Position numbers and translations under genes: made by a program. Positions 52,375 through 61,033 of a stretch of 64,000 nucleotides of DNA are shown here, piece by piece. The first letter of the stretch is position 1. The number at the start of each line of letters is the position of its first letter. Below the pieces are notes generated by a model, which had not been told where the DNA came from, made no database searches, and worked only from the letters and a program-made list of their open reading frames with translations. The stretch lies in contig NZ_VAWE01000001.1 of NCBI RefSeq assembly GCF_005795905.1, positions 806,001-870,000 of the forward strand, in the 5' to 3' direction. The DNA is from Streptomyces marianii. GTDB lineage: Bacteria > Actinomycetota > Actinomycetes > Streptomycetales > Streptomycetaceae.

Positions 52375-54307
52375 AGGAGCCCTTCGCCTCCTGCGGAACG
52401 GCGAGCGGATCCGGGGTCAGCAGACCCGAGACGACGCCGGCGATGATCGGGACGCCGTTCTGGGTGAGCACCGACTCGGGGTGGAACTGCATGGACGCGA
52501 AGTGCTCTCCACGCAGCGCGTGCACCTCGCCGTTCTCGGGGTCGCGGGCGATCTCGACCATGCCCACGCCGGCTGCCTCGGCCCTGTCCTCCTCGCTGTG
52601 GGCGGCGAACGTGTTGTAGAAGCCGACGCGTTCGCGCCTGCCGAACAGGTCGATGTCACGCTGTACTCCCTGGTTGGGCACGGCCCTGCGGACCAGGTCG
52701 AGCCCGAGCTCCCGGCTGAGCACCTGGTGGCTGAGGCAGATCGCGAGGAACGGCAGCCGCTCGTCGAGCAGCCTGCGTACGGCGCTCCGCAGATGGGCGA
52801 TCTTGGGATGATCCGGGTCGCGCGGATCGCCCGGTCCAGGGCCCATCACGACGAGGTCGTGGCCGGTGAGGTGGTACGCCTCGTCGTAGCGGCTGACCGT
52901 CACCTCCAGCCCCAGCGAGCGCAGTTGATGTCCGATCATGGAGGTGAAGGTGTCCTCCGCGTCGACCACGAGGACCTTGCGGCCGGTGAGTGCCTGCTGC
53001 TCCGGGGTGCGGGGCGCGTCCTCGTCCAGCCAGAATCCGGAGATCGTCTCGTTGCGCCGGCCGAGCGCGCCGAGGACGTCGGGGTGGGCGGCGAAGCGGG
53101 TGGGCCCGTCGGCCTCCAGGGCCGCGATGAGACCGGCAGCCTTGGCCCGCGTCTCCGCGACCTCGGACTGCGGGTCGGAGTGGCGGACCAGGGTGGCACC
53201 GACACCGATCCGCACCCGGCCGCCGGCGTCGATGTCGGCGGTGCGGATCAGGATGGAGGAGTCGAGGGTACGGCCGCCGTCACCGTCCCGGCCGATCAGC
53301 GCGAGAACACCGCTGTAGTAGCCGCGCCCACGTTCCTCGTACCGCCGAATGACCTGGCAGGCACTCTCCAGAGGAGAGCCCGTGACGGTCGGTGCGAACA
53401 GGGTCTCGCGCAGGATCTCCCGGGGATCGGCGTCGGTACGGCCCTCGATGAAGTACTCCGTGTGGGCGAGCCGGGCCATCTCCTTGAGGTACGGGCCCAC
53501 CACCCGGCCGCCGCGCTCACAGATCCGGCCCATCATCTTGAGCTCTTCGTCCACGACCATGTACAGTTCGTCGGCTTCCTTGCGGTCGGCGAGGAAGTCC
53601 ATCACCTCGGGCAGCACGGGTCCGGAAGCCGGGTACCGGTAGGTGCCGCTGATGGGGTTCATCACGGCGGTCCCGCCGTGCACGCTGATGTGGCGCTCGG
53701 GCGTGGCGCCCACGAGGGTGCGGTCGCCGGTGTGGACCAGGAACGTCCAGTACGCGCCCTTCTCCCGCTCGAGGAGCCGCTTGAAGAAGGTCAGTGCGCT
53801 GTGCGGGGTGTAGTCGGTGATGTCGAGCGTGAAGGTGCGCTTGATGACGAAGTTGGCGCCCTCGCCGGTGCCGATCTCGTCCGCGACGACCCGGCGCACG
53901 GTCTCGGCGTAGGCGTCGTCGGACACGTCGAAGTGACCACCGGTGGTGTGCAGCGGACCGTCCGGCATGCGCTCCCTGGCGGTGGCGAGGTCGACCGTGG
54001 ACTGTCCGGTGATGCTCAGAGCCACCAGGTCGGCGTCGTCGTGGGTGCAGGCGTAGCCACGCTCGGCGATCTGCCGGAACGGCACGAGCGCGAGCACCTC
54101 GTGCCGGGGTGTGCCGTCCGGCTCGTCCGGCTCCGGGAGCGGTATGCCCGCCAGTGCGTCGGGCGTGGAGACGTCGCCGACGAGTACCTCCAGGACGTCG
54201 CCGTTTCGCTCAGGCCGGTGCAGCAGGGCGAAGGGCGGGGGCTCGGGGCGCAGGATCCGCTCGAACAGGTCGGCGGTGTCCGGCCCGTTCTCCGGGGTGC
54301 CGGTCAT
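52349..54307 (-). CDS. phzE: PhzE-type 2-amino-2-deoxyisochorismate synthase, 652 aa
   Basis: This bifunctional enzyme converts chorismate plus glutamine-derived ammonia to 2-amino-2-deoxyisochorismate. The N-terminal chorismate-binding domain (about residues 1-420) has [52 protein letters not shown] and a helix with [20 protein letters not shown]. The C-terminal class I glutamine amidotransferase (about 450-640) has the nucleophile Cys in [16 protein letters not shown] and His-Glu in [13 protein letters not shown]. The domain order and length match PhzE rather than the separate TrpE/TrpG subunits. AAGGAGG precedes ATG 54307, which overlaps the phzD stop. Confidence 0.94.
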   Translation of the reverse strand: MTGTPENGPDTADLFERILRPEPPPFALLHRPERNGDVLEVLVGDVSTPDALAGIPLPEPDEPDGTPRHEVLALVPFRQIAERGYACTHDDADLVALSITGQSTVDLATARERMPDGPLHTTGGHFDVSDDAYAETVRRVVADEIGTGEGANFVIKRTFTLDITDYTPHSALTFFKRLLEREKGAYWTFLVHTGDRTLVGATPERHISVHGGTAVMNPISGTYRYPASGPVLPEVMDFLADRKEADELYMVVDEELKMMGRICERGGRVVGPYLKEMARLAHTEYFIEGRTDADPREILRETLFAPTVTGSPLESACQVIRRYEERGRGYYSGVLALIGRDGDGGRTLDSSILIRTADIDAGGRVRIGVGATLVRHSDPQSEVAETRAKAAGLIAALEADGPTRFAAHPDVLGALGRRNETISGFWLDEDAPRTPEQQALTGRKVLVVDAEDTFTSMIGHQLRSLGLEVTVSRYDEAYHLTGHDLVVMGPGPGDPRDPDHPKIAHLRSAVRRLLDERLPFLAICLSHQVLSRELGLDLVRRAVPNQGVQRDIDLFGRRERVGFYNTFAAHSEEDRAEAAGVGMVEIARDPENGEVHALRGEHFASMQFHPESVLTQNGVPIIAGVVSGLLTPDPLAVPQEAKGSYLTYSPTT

Positions 54308-54927
54308 GCGAATACCTCCTTCGCGGTGGTGACCACCGCACAGCGCCGGGCCGCGTACTCGACGGCCGTCCGGTGGTGGCTCTCGTTGAAGTCGGCGACG
54401 GCGTCGGCGACGAGGAACGTCTCGATGTCGTGGCTGAAGGACTCGACGGCGGTGGCGAGTACGCCTACGTGGGCGTAGACGCCGCACAGGATCAGCTGGT
54501 CCCTGCCGTGGAAGCGCATCCGGGTGAGCAGGTCCGTCTGGAAGAACGCGCTGTAGCGCCACTTGGTGAGCAGCCAGTCGCCGGGGCCCGGCGTGAGCGG
54601 CTCGACCACCTCCCGGTCGGCGGGGGCCGGACGCATGCCGGGTCCCCAGAAGTCCTTGAGGAGGCCGCGCTGGTGCTCGCTCATGCCGCCCGGCTGCGCC
54701 GTGTAGGCGACGGGTACCCCGAGTTCGGCCGCGCCGCGCCGCAACACCGACGCGTTGTCGATGAGCTGCGTGCGCAGCGGTTCGGGGAAAGGCCCCAGGA
54801 AGTAGCGCTGCATGTCGTGCACGAGCAGCACCGCGCGAGCGGGGTCGACGTTCCACTGCGCCGTGTTGGCGGGGAGGTCTCCCGGCGTCGGCAGCGGATA
54901 CGCCTCGATGGTCGGTAGGCCGGCCAT
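54304..54927 (-). CDS. phzD: PhzD-type isochorismatase, 207 aa
   Basis: PhzD hydrolyses the enolpyruvyl group of 2-amino-2-deoxyisochorismate to give trans-2,3-dihydro-3-hydroxyanthranilate. The isochorismatase fold shows the catalytic Asp in [20 protein letters not shown] and Lys in [18 protein letters not shown]. It has [20 protein letters not shown], where PhzD has no nucleophilic cysteine in the usual position. Length is typical. It sits between the dehydrogenase and phzE and overlaps phzE by ATGA. Confidence 0.94.
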   Translation of the reverse strand: MAGLPTIEAYPLPTPGDLPANTAQWNVDPARAVLLVHDMQRYFLGPFPEPLRTQLIDNASVLRRGAAELGVPVAYTAQPGGMSEHQRGLLKDFWGPGMRPAPADREVVEPLTPGPGDWLLTKWRYSAFFQTDLLTRMRFHGRDQLILCGVYAHVGVLATAVESFSHDIETFLVADAVADFNESHHRTAVEYAARRCAVVTTAKEVFA

Positions 54928-54988
54928 GGTGTCCTCGTTTCCTCTCTCGGTACGTGTGCGTGCTGCGTGTCTGCTCGGTGGACGCGTC

Positions 54989-55759
54989 TCAAGCGCCCAG
55001 TCCGGCGCCGCCGTCGACGGTCAGCGTGTGCAGGGTGATGTGGGCCGCCTCGTCCGACAGCAGGAACGCCACGGCGTGCGCGACGTCCTCGGGGCGGGCG
55101 AGTTTCCGCAGCGGTATCCCCACGCGGAACGCGTCGGGGCGGCCGTCGATGGTGCCCCGTGGCCCGGAGGCGTCCCGCCACATCGAGGAGAGCATCGGGG
55201 TGTCGGTGGAACCGGGGGCGACGATGTTGCAGCGGATCCCGTACCGGGCGACCTCCAGGCCGAGGCTCTTGGTGAACATCTCGGCGGCCGCCTTGGACGC
55301 GGCGTAGGCCGCCATTTCGCTGCGCGGGGTGGCGGCCGCATTGGAAGCGACGGTGACGACGGCGCCGCGGGCACGCGGCACCATCCGGTTGACGACGGCC
55401 CGGGACAGATGGAAGACGCCGGTGGCGTTGACGGCGAAGGTACTGTTCCAGTCGTCGTCGGACAGGGTGCTGACCTCGCCGAGACGCAGTACGCCTGCGG
55501 CGTTGACCAGGAAGTCGATGGCGCCGAAACGCTCCTCGACGGCGCCTACGACCGACTCGACGTCCGCGCTGTCGGTCACGTCGGCGGGGAACGCGGCCGC
55601 GGGAAGCCCGTCGGCGGTGAGTTTCTCCACGCTCTCGCGCAGCCGCTCGGCGTCCCGGTCGACGGCGGCGACGGTCACACCGCGCTCGCCCAGGACCCGG
55701 GCCACCGCGGCGCCTATGCCGCCGGCGGCTCCGGTGACGACGGCCAGTTTGTTCTCCAT
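54989..55759 (-). CDS. EntA/DhbA-like short-chain dehydrogenase, predicted to form 3-hydroxyanthranilate, 256 aa
   Basis: This is a classical SDR. The cofactor motif is [20 protein letters not shown], followed by [20 protein letters not shown] (NAAG), the catalytic Ser region [20 protein letters not shown] and Tyr-x3-Lys in [19 protein letters not shown]. The closest functional group by pattern is 2,3-dihydro-2,3-dihydroxybenzoate dehydrogenase (EntA/DhbA). Directly after phzD and with no phzF or phzA/B nearby, it should aromatise dihydro-3-hydroxyanthranilate to 3-hydroxyanthranilic acid. AAGGAG lies upstream of ATG 55759. Confidence 0.88.
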   Translation of the reverse strand: MENKLAVVTGAAGGIGAAVARVLGERGVTVAAVDRDAERLRESVEKLTADGLPAAAFPADVTDSADVESVVGAVEERFGAIDFLVNAAGVLRLGEVSTLSDDDWNSTFAVNATGVFHLSRAVVNRMVPRARGAVVTVASNAAATPRSEMAAYAASKAAAEMFTKSLGLEVARYGIRCNIVAPGSTDTPMLSSMWRDASGPRGTIDGRPDAFRVGIPLRKLARPEDVAHAVAFLLSDEAAHITLHTLTVDGGAGLGA

Positions 55760-55818
55760 TACGCAGTTCTCCTTAGGTTCGCGACGGAGGGAAGCCCGGG
55801 CAGGAGGACCGGTCGAGG

Positions 55819-56988
55819 TCACTCGCGCCAGGCGGAGACCACGGAGACGGCCTGTCCCGCGTTCAGCCGCGGGTCGCAGAAGGTCGCGTACGCGTCGCCC
55901 ACGCGGTCGGCGGAGGCCTCGTTGGGCACGCACTCGGTGACGGCGTCGGGGGTGGTCTCCAGGTGCAGACCGCCGGCCGTACCGCCGTTGTCGGTGACCG
56001 CGTACTGGAAGGCGACGACCTCGCGCTCGATGGTCTCCACGAAGCGGGTCTTGAAGCCTGCGGGTGTCGAGACGGTGTTGCCGTGCATGGGGTCCGTGAG
56101 CCAGATGACCGGGTGTCCTGCGGCACGCACCGCCCGCACCAACGGGGGAAGCGCCTCGGCCACGGTGTCCGCGCCCATGCGGGCGATCAGGGTCAGCCGT
56201 CCCGGCTCCCGCCGCGGGTCGAGCCGCTCGCACAGGTCGAGCAGTTCGGCCGGTGACATCTTCGGGCCTACCTTGCACGCCACCGGGTTGACGGTCTCGG
56301 CGAGCAGCGCGACATGGGCGCCGTCGGCCCGCCGGGTACGCTCACCGATCCACGGCCAGTGGGTGGAGGAGAGCAGCAGACCGTCGCCCTCGCGCCGCAG
56401 CATCGGGATCTCGTAGTCGAGCAGCAGCGCTTCGTGGCTGGTCCAGACCACGGGGTCGATGGCGGTCTGCCCGTCCTGGCGGCGCCAGCCCAGATGGCGC
56501 ATGATGTCGTCGGCCGCCATGTAGCCGGTGAGCAGCCGCAGCGGGTCGGGCCTGCGCCCCTCGGGAGTCGGTTCCGGGCTGTTCACCATGTGACCGCGGT
56601 AGACCGGCAGTTCCACACCGTCCACCTGCTCGGTGTTGTTGGAACGCGGTTTGCCGAACTGTCCGGCCACCCGGCCCACGCGCACCACCGGCTTCCCCGT
56701 GGCGAGGCGCAGTGCGCCGGCGAGCAGGTCGAGTACGGCGGCCTTGCGGGCGACCGCGCCGGGGTTGCAGTCGTCCGGGTCCTCGGCGCAGTCGCCGGCC
56801 TGCACCACCAGGGCCTCCCCCGCTGCGACGCGGGCGAGCTGGGAGCGCAGCGTCCGGACGCTGTCCGCGCTCACGAGCGCGGGCCGGTTGGCCAACTCGG
56901 CGCGGACACGCTGCACTTGGGGAAGGTCGTCCCACTGCGGCTGCTGCGGGGTCGGTCTGGCCTGAAGGTCCAGCAGGACGTTGTCCAC
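55819..56988 (-). CDS. Class II (plant-type) DAHP synthase, PhzC-like, 389 aa
   Basis: This enzyme condenses phosphoenolpyruvate and erythrose 4-phosphate, boosting shikimate and chorismate supply. Class II landmarks are LVVQAGDCAEDPDDCNPGAV, VVRVGRVAGQFGKPRSNNTE, LPVYRGHMVNSPEPTPEGRR, LLSSTHWPWIGERTR, CKVGPKMSPAELLDLCERLD and VIWLTDPMHGNTV. The GTG start at 56988 is preferred because GGAGGAG lies 6 nt upstream; an ATG at 57003 overlaps that site. It is about 60 codons shorter than housekeeping AroG-type class II enzymes, like other cluster-dedicated copies. Confidence 0.92.
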   Translation of the reverse strand: MDNVLLDLQARPTPQQPQWDDLPQVQRVRAELANRPALVSADSVRTLRSQLARVAAGEALVVQAGDCAEDPDDCNPGAVARKAAVLDLLAGALRLATGKPVVRVGRVAGQFGKPRSNNTEQVDGVELPVYRGHMVNSPEPTPEGRRPDPLRLLTGYMAADDIMRHLGWRRQDGQTAIDPVVWTSHEALLLDYEIPMLRREGDGLLLSSTHWPWIGERTRRADGAHVALLAETVNPVACKVGPKMSPAELLDLCERLDPRREPGRLTLIARMGADTVAEALPPLVRAVRAAGHPVIWLTDPMHGNTVSTPAGFKTRFVETIEREVVAFQYAVTDNGGTAGGLHLETTPDAVTECVPNEASADRVGDAYATFCDPRLNAGQAVSVVSAWRE

Positions 56989-57057
56989 GGTTGTCTCCTC
57001 CATACGGGTGCGGTGTGCGGATGTGGTCGTGCGGGGTCGGGAACACATCGAGGGGAC

Positions 57058-57140
57058 CTCGAGCGCCGTACGGCGGTTCGAAGATGCCTCGGAGTGCCGT
57101 ACGGGCGGTTCGTATGCGGCTCGGAGCGCCGTACGGCGGG
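57058..57140 (-). repeat. Three phased repeats with CCGTACGG cores upstream of the DAHP synthase gene
   Basis: Units resembling CTCGGAGCGCCGTACGGCGG occur three times. The palindromic cores lie at 57066-57073, 57097-57104 and 57129-57136, spaced 31 and 32 bp (three helical turns). They lie about 80-150 bp upstream of the start at 56988, a position typical of an operator array. Confidence 0.7.
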
Positions 57141-57162
57141 CCCCGGGCCGGGTGGGGCGGGC

Positions 57163-58794
57163 TCACGCGCGCGGCAGCCGGCTGACGAAGTCCCAGAACC
57201 TCAGATGCTGGAGCTGCGGCGTGACGGTCGCGGTCACCGAAGGGCCGCCCAGGATCAGCGTGCTGGGACTCTCGGGTGTGAACCGGGGCCAGTCGGGGAT
57301 GTTCCGCGTGCACGGACGGGAGGTGCGGGCGAAGGCCGCGACTGCGTCGACGAGGATGTCGGAGAGCAGCCGTTCGACCGGCCCGTCACCGAACACGGCG
57401 GCGAACTCCGGCAGTCGATGGGTGCCGAACAGGAACGGCGAGGTGGCCTCGTGCGGCGTGCCGAAGTGCGGCGCCCGTGCCGGGTGGGCGAACTCCATGG
57501 CGTACCACGGTGTCGTCCCCTCGCGGGCGTGCCGCTCCGCGAAGCGGACGATCTGGTGCCGGAACATCAGGTCGCCCCAGACCTCGGTCCACAGCGCTCG
57601 CGGGTCGGTCGGCAGTCCGGCGACGGCCGCGGCCTCCCGGTAGGCGGCGACACAGGAGTCGGCGAGGCCTCCGTCCGCCTCGGGCACCGCCAGCCGCATG
57701 ACGTCAAGGACGGCCTTGCGCAGGGCGAGCGGGCCGTCGGGCGCGGGAGCGGGCTGCGGGGAGGCGGGTCCGGTGTAGAAGGACCCCTCGGTACGGGTGT
57801 GCACGGACAGCACGGGCAGGTTCACGGTCGGCAGTTCATGGGCGTAGTCCGGCATGGTGCGCCCGTCGACGACCGGCCCCCGGTACCAGCGGCCGCTGCC
57901 GACGATTCGGTCGTCCGGGTCGCCCGCGAAGATCTCGTGCCACGCTCGGCCGAGCGCGTCCGCCGGGACCGCGCGCAGTCCGGCCACCGTGCTGCCGAGT
58001 CGCCTCGCCAGGGTCTCGTAGACCGTGCGGGCATCGTCCGGTGTCAGCGAGGTGGCGGGAGCCAGCGCATGGCTGGGGCTGATCGGCACGATGCGCCGGA
58101 CCAGTTCACGCACCTGCGGCAGCAGGGCCAGCTGCCAGGTGGAGGCGCCGCCCGCGGAGGTGCCGCACAGGGTGATGTTGCCGGGATCTCCGCCGAAGAC
58201 CGCGGCGTTGCGGTGCACCCAGTGCAGGAGCGCCAGCTGGTCCTGGAGCCCCCAGTTGGCGAACTCGCCCGTCACGGGGTCGGTGAGGTCCTCGTGCAGC
58301 CCGAACCCGAAGACTCCCAGGCGGTAGTTGAAGGTGACGACGACAAGGTCGCCGCGGTCGGCGAGGCGGGTGGCGTCGTACGCCGGGAGGCTGCCCGCTC
58401 CGGTGGTCCAGCCGCCGCCGTGGACGTAGACCAGAACCGGACGCGAGCCCTGCGTGCTGGGGGTCCAGACGTTGGCGTACAGCGAGTTCTCGCCACTGGC
58501 GGGCGACGGGCGGTTCGGCAGGGGCTGCTGCCAGGAGGCGAGCGCCGGCCGTACGGCCTCCCGCACGCCTCGCCAGGGCACCGGCGGCCTGGGAGAGGCG
58601 AAGCGCAGCCGGCCGACCGGCGGCCTGGCGTACGGAACACCACGGAAGACCGTGACACCGTGACCGCGTTCGCCGGCGACGAGACCGGCCGAGGTGCGCA
58701 CCACCGGACGGCCGCCGGCCGACGCCGGCGGCCGGGTCGCGGCCGCCTCACGGGCAGACCGCGGTCCAGCGGCGATCTGTAGCTTTCCAGCCAT
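57163..58794 (-). CDS. Type B carboxylesterase, 543 aa
   Basis: This alpha/beta hydrolase belongs to the carboxylesterase/acetylcholinesterase family. It has GVPYARPPVGRLRFASPRPP near the N-terminus and the oxyanion loop VLVYVHGGGWTTGAGSLPAY. The nucleophile elbow is NITLCGTSAGGASTWQLALL (GTSAG; the usual residue before Ser is Glu). No signal peptide is evident, so it is cytoplasmic. It may cleave or form an ester in the product, or act in resistance. ATG 58794 follows GAGGAG. It heads the leftward arm and has shared motifs upstream. Confidence 0.9.
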   Translation of the reverse strand: MAGKLQIAAGPRSAREAAATRPPASAGGRPVVRTSAGLVAGERGHGVTVFRGVPYARPPVGRLRFASPRPPVPWRGVREAVRPALASWQQPLPNRPSPASGENSLYANVWTPSTQGSRPVLVYVHGGGWTTGAGSLPAYDATRLADRGDLVVVTFNYRLGVFGFGLHEDLTDPVTGEFANWGLQDQLALLHWVHRNAAVFGGDPGNITLCGTSAGGASTWQLALLPQVRELVRRIVPISPSHALAPATSLTPDDARTVYETLARRLGSTVAGLRAVPADALGRAWHEIFAGDPDDRIVGSGRWYRGPVVDGRTMPDYAHELPTVNLPVLSVHTRTEGSFYTGPASPQPAPAPDGPLALRKAVLDVMRLAVPEADGGLADSCVAAYREAAAVAGLPTDPRALWTEVWGDLMFRHQIVRFAERHAREGTTPWYAMEFAHPARAPHFGTPHEATSPFLFGTHRLPEFAAVFGDGPVERLLSDILVDAVAAFARTSRPCTRNIPDWPRFTPESPSTLILGGPSVTATVTPQLQHLRFWDFVSRLPRA

Positions 58795-58874
58795 CGGAGC
58801 TCCTCGACACTCGGGCGGTTCGGTTTCCGCCGATCGTGTGTCGGGAGCTCTGAGGCAGCCAACGGAGCCCGGGC

Positions 58875-58907
58875 AATCCGTCAGATGGTGCCGTCAGTAC
58901 GTCAGGT
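58875..58907 (-). promoter_or_regulatory. Paired shared cluster motifs upstream of the esterase gene
   Basis: On the minus strand ACCTGACGTACT (58896-58907) and ATCTGACGGATT (58875-58886) lie 21 bp apart, with a third partial copy (TACTGACGGCAC) between them. They are 80-115 bp upstream of the start at 58794. Confidence 0.55.
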
Positions 58908-58936
58908 CCGGGATCCTCCGCTCCCCGGACCTGACG
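58900..58936 (-). terminator. Hairpin after the transposase-derived gene
   Basis: CGTCAGGTCCGGG (58900-58912) pairs perfectly with CCCGGACCTGACG (58924-58936) around an 11-nt loop, about 80 bp past the stop at 59014. It shares sequence with one copy of the regulatory motif, so it could also be an inverted pair of binding sites. Confidence 0.6.
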
Positions 58937-59013
58937 CAGCGACGTCGGCTCATCCGACGGGCAGGGTCATCAGTCCTAGAATGCGCCCGCGCCGGGGCGC
59001 TTGCCGCACCGGT

Positions 59014-60249
59014 TCAGGCAGTGGCCCGCGCCTCCTGGTCGTGAGTCGCCACCAGGGTGCTGCCGGCCGTTCCGGAGAGCACCTCGACCGCGTGAGCGGC
59101 CGAGGCGAGGGTGGCGTGGCGATGCCAGCCGCTGAAGGAGCGCCCGGAGAAGTCGCTGATGCCGACCTCCTCCGCGATCTGTGCGTAGTCCCGGTCGACC
59201 TGGCGGGTGAGCCGGGCCAGCCTCAGGAGCTGAGCCGGGTGGGCGCCCGCGATGTCGCTGAGCCAGAGCTCGGCCGGCCAGCGGCCCCCGCTCTCGCCGA
59301 TGCCGAGCAGCACCATTTCCCGGGCGGGACGGCGCGCGGATCCGGGCCCCGCGGGCATCTCCACCCGGACGCAGGCGGCGAGTCCGGTGCGGGAGGCATC
59401 ACTTCGGCCGCTCGCCTGCTGGATCACCGGATGGCGCAGCGGGCGTGCCACCGTCATGATCTGGTATGCCGTCAGGCCGGGCCTGATGCGCGGCAGGCCG
59501 GGGTCGGTCACGGTGAGGCGCTCCCCGGGGCCGATGCGCAGGAGCATCGGTGCCCCCGCTGCCGAGAGACGGCGTACGGTGCGCGCGAGATCCGCCTCCC
59601 GGGCGTCCATGACGACCGGCCGGGTCGGCAGTCCCCACCCCTTGGTGATGCCGATGTACGCCTCGACGGCGCACTGGTCGAGGGTCTCCGGCAGCGCCGT
59701 GTCGGGTATCGACGCCTGGCGCCGGCGCATCTCGTCCTCGAGCCAGGCATCGGGCAGGTGCAACCGCCAGTTGACCGGGGTGCTGCTCTCGTCGGACACG
59801 GCCCAGACACCCACGGCCTGCTGCGCGTTCATGATCTGGCCGCGGAGGGCGCAGAAGCGGCGGTCCACGCCCACCGAACTGTCCCCGGCCTTCGGGATGA
59901 CCAGCGGCCTCAGCACGTGGGCCCGGGTCGGGGAGATCTCCTCCATGTGCCGGGCCAGAGCGCGGCGCACCGGGGCCCAGTCCCAGGTCGAGCCGCTGAT
60001 GAAGTGGTGCAGGCTCTGCTCTGCCGACTCGCCCCCGAAGAGGGACGAGATGTTACGGATCGACTTGCGGCCCTTGACCCCGAGCAGGCCCTGGACGTAC
60101 TCGACGCCCTTGCGGCGCTGGTCCCTGCGCGGCAGGGAGGCGAAGAGCACCGAGCCGAGCTCGGCCAGGACGGTGGCCCGGTTCTCCGTGTGCACGGTGC
60201 CGGGCCAGTCGCCGTCCGCCGTCCAGTTCTGCGGTCTCATCGTTCGCAT
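59014..60249 (-). CDS. Transposase-derived protein (IS701-like fold) lacking catalytic residues, 411 aa
   Basis: The protein aligns by pattern with IS701 transposases: ESAEQSLHHFISGSTWDWAP, then SVGVDRRFCALRGQIMNAQQ (equivalent to the VGVQRQY...NSQ segment), and FSGRSFSGWHRHATLASAAH near the C-terminus. The first catalytic Asp (VVDETG in the intact transposases of this window) is replaced by VIPKAG, and the Glu region reads VDRDYAQIAEEVG. No inverted repeats flank it. It is therefore probably a domesticated protein, perhaps a DNA-binding regulator, beside the SARP gene. GAGGTGG precedes ATG 60249. Confidence 0.75.
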   Translation of the reverse strand: MRTMRPQNWTADGDWPGTVHTENRATVLAELGSVLFASLPRRDQRRKGVEYVQGLLGVKGRKSIRNISSLFGGESAEQSLHHFISGSTWDWAPVRRALARHMEEISPTRAHVLRPLVIPKAGDSSVGVDRRFCALRGQIMNAQQAVGVWAVSDESSTPVNWRLHLPDAWLEDEMRRRQASIPDTALPETLDQCAVEAYIGITKGWGLPTRPVVMDAREADLARTVRRLSAAGAPMLLRIGPGERLTVTDPGLPRIRPGLTAYQIMTVARPLRHPVIQQASGRSDASRTGLAACVRVEMPAGPGSARRPAREMVLLGIGESGGRWPAELWLSDIAGAHPAQLLRLARLTRQVDRDYAQIAEEVGISDFSGRSFSGWHRHATLASAAHAVEVLSGTAGSTLVATHDQEARATA

Positions 60250-60710
60250 CGCAATCCACCTCGCCGCTCATTCCGGTTATCGGCCTGCGTAACGCTCTTG
60301 CAGGAGCTTCGACCGGCCCGTCCAAGGAGCCGCCAAGCGGCGGGAAAGAGCCAGGTCAGGTGGTACTTCAGGGACTCTGTGAAGCCACCGGGAGGAAGCC
60401 GGTTGAAGACCTGGGGCGGAAGGCCTCCGATGGGACCGCACGCGAGGGGACGGACGAGGCCGCTCGCCGGCCGGCACCAGGCGTGACGGGGGCGGGGCGG
60501 ACCGCGCCGGGTGCGGTGCCCGGCCGTGTCCTCCCGGCGGCGCGCCGGGCCGGGCCCGCGCCGGTACCCGGGACCGTCTCCGGGTCCCGTGCCGCAGCAG
60601 GGCGCTACCGCCCCGCGGGAATCCGAGGAGCCCTCAGTCGAGCTGCCGGGCCGGTGTCCGCCACCGGCCTCCCGGGCACCGGACCCTGCGGCTCGCCCGC
60701 GTCGATCCCG
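60250..60710. other. 460-bp spacer between the transposase-derived and small-protein genes
   Basis: No gene was recognised; the open frames here lack domains and ribosome sites. An imperfect GC-rich inverted repeat around 60562-60595 (ACCCGGGAC...CCGGGTCCC) could act as a terminator for the small gene that ends at 60711. Confidence 0.3.
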
Positions 60711-60911
60711 TCACGCCGCCTCGGTGTTGTGACGGAACCGGACTTGTTGCCCCGCACGCCCCAGGGCGGGCGGGATGCACCAGCCGAGACCGAGCACGGG
60801 GCGGTCGTCGGCGGCGTCGGTGGCCGTCTCCCGGGGCGCCGGCGGTTCGATCTCGATCCCCGCCGGCACCACCAGCCACGCCGGCGCGAGCTCCTCTTCT
60901 GCAGCACCCAT
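60711..60911 (-). CDS. Small unidentified protein, 66 aa
   Basis: ATG 60911 follows GAGGGGA and encodes MGAAEEELAPAWLVVPAGIE, then IEPPAPRETATDAADDRPVL and a C-terminal part with LGLGWCIPPALGRAGQQVRF. It has one cysteine and an acidic middle. Codon usage looks coding. It lies about 120 bp downstream of the SARP gene on the same strand. The short, Pro-rich, acidic-then-basic layout could suit a peptide precursor or a small regulatory protein, but no family was recognised. Confidence 0.5.
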   Translation of the reverse strand: MGAAEEELAPAWLVVPAGIEIEPPAPRETATDAADDRPVLGLGWCIPPALGRAGQQVRFRHNTEAA

Positions 60912-61033
60912 TCCGTTTCCCCTCATCGGCTCGGTCGTGACCGGATGGGCCCGGTCACGGTCCCAGCGTCGGGCCGGCCGATCAAGGCAGGGCGAAGAGG
61001 CGGTCAAGCCCACGGCCACCGCACGCCCGTGCC

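Noticed and set aside
48645..56988. Phenazine biosynthetic cluster
   Set aside because: PhzC, PhzD and PhzE-like genes are present, but phzF, phzA/B and phzG are absent and an EntA-like dehydrogenase follows phzD. The pathway therefore points to 3-hydroxyanthranilate.
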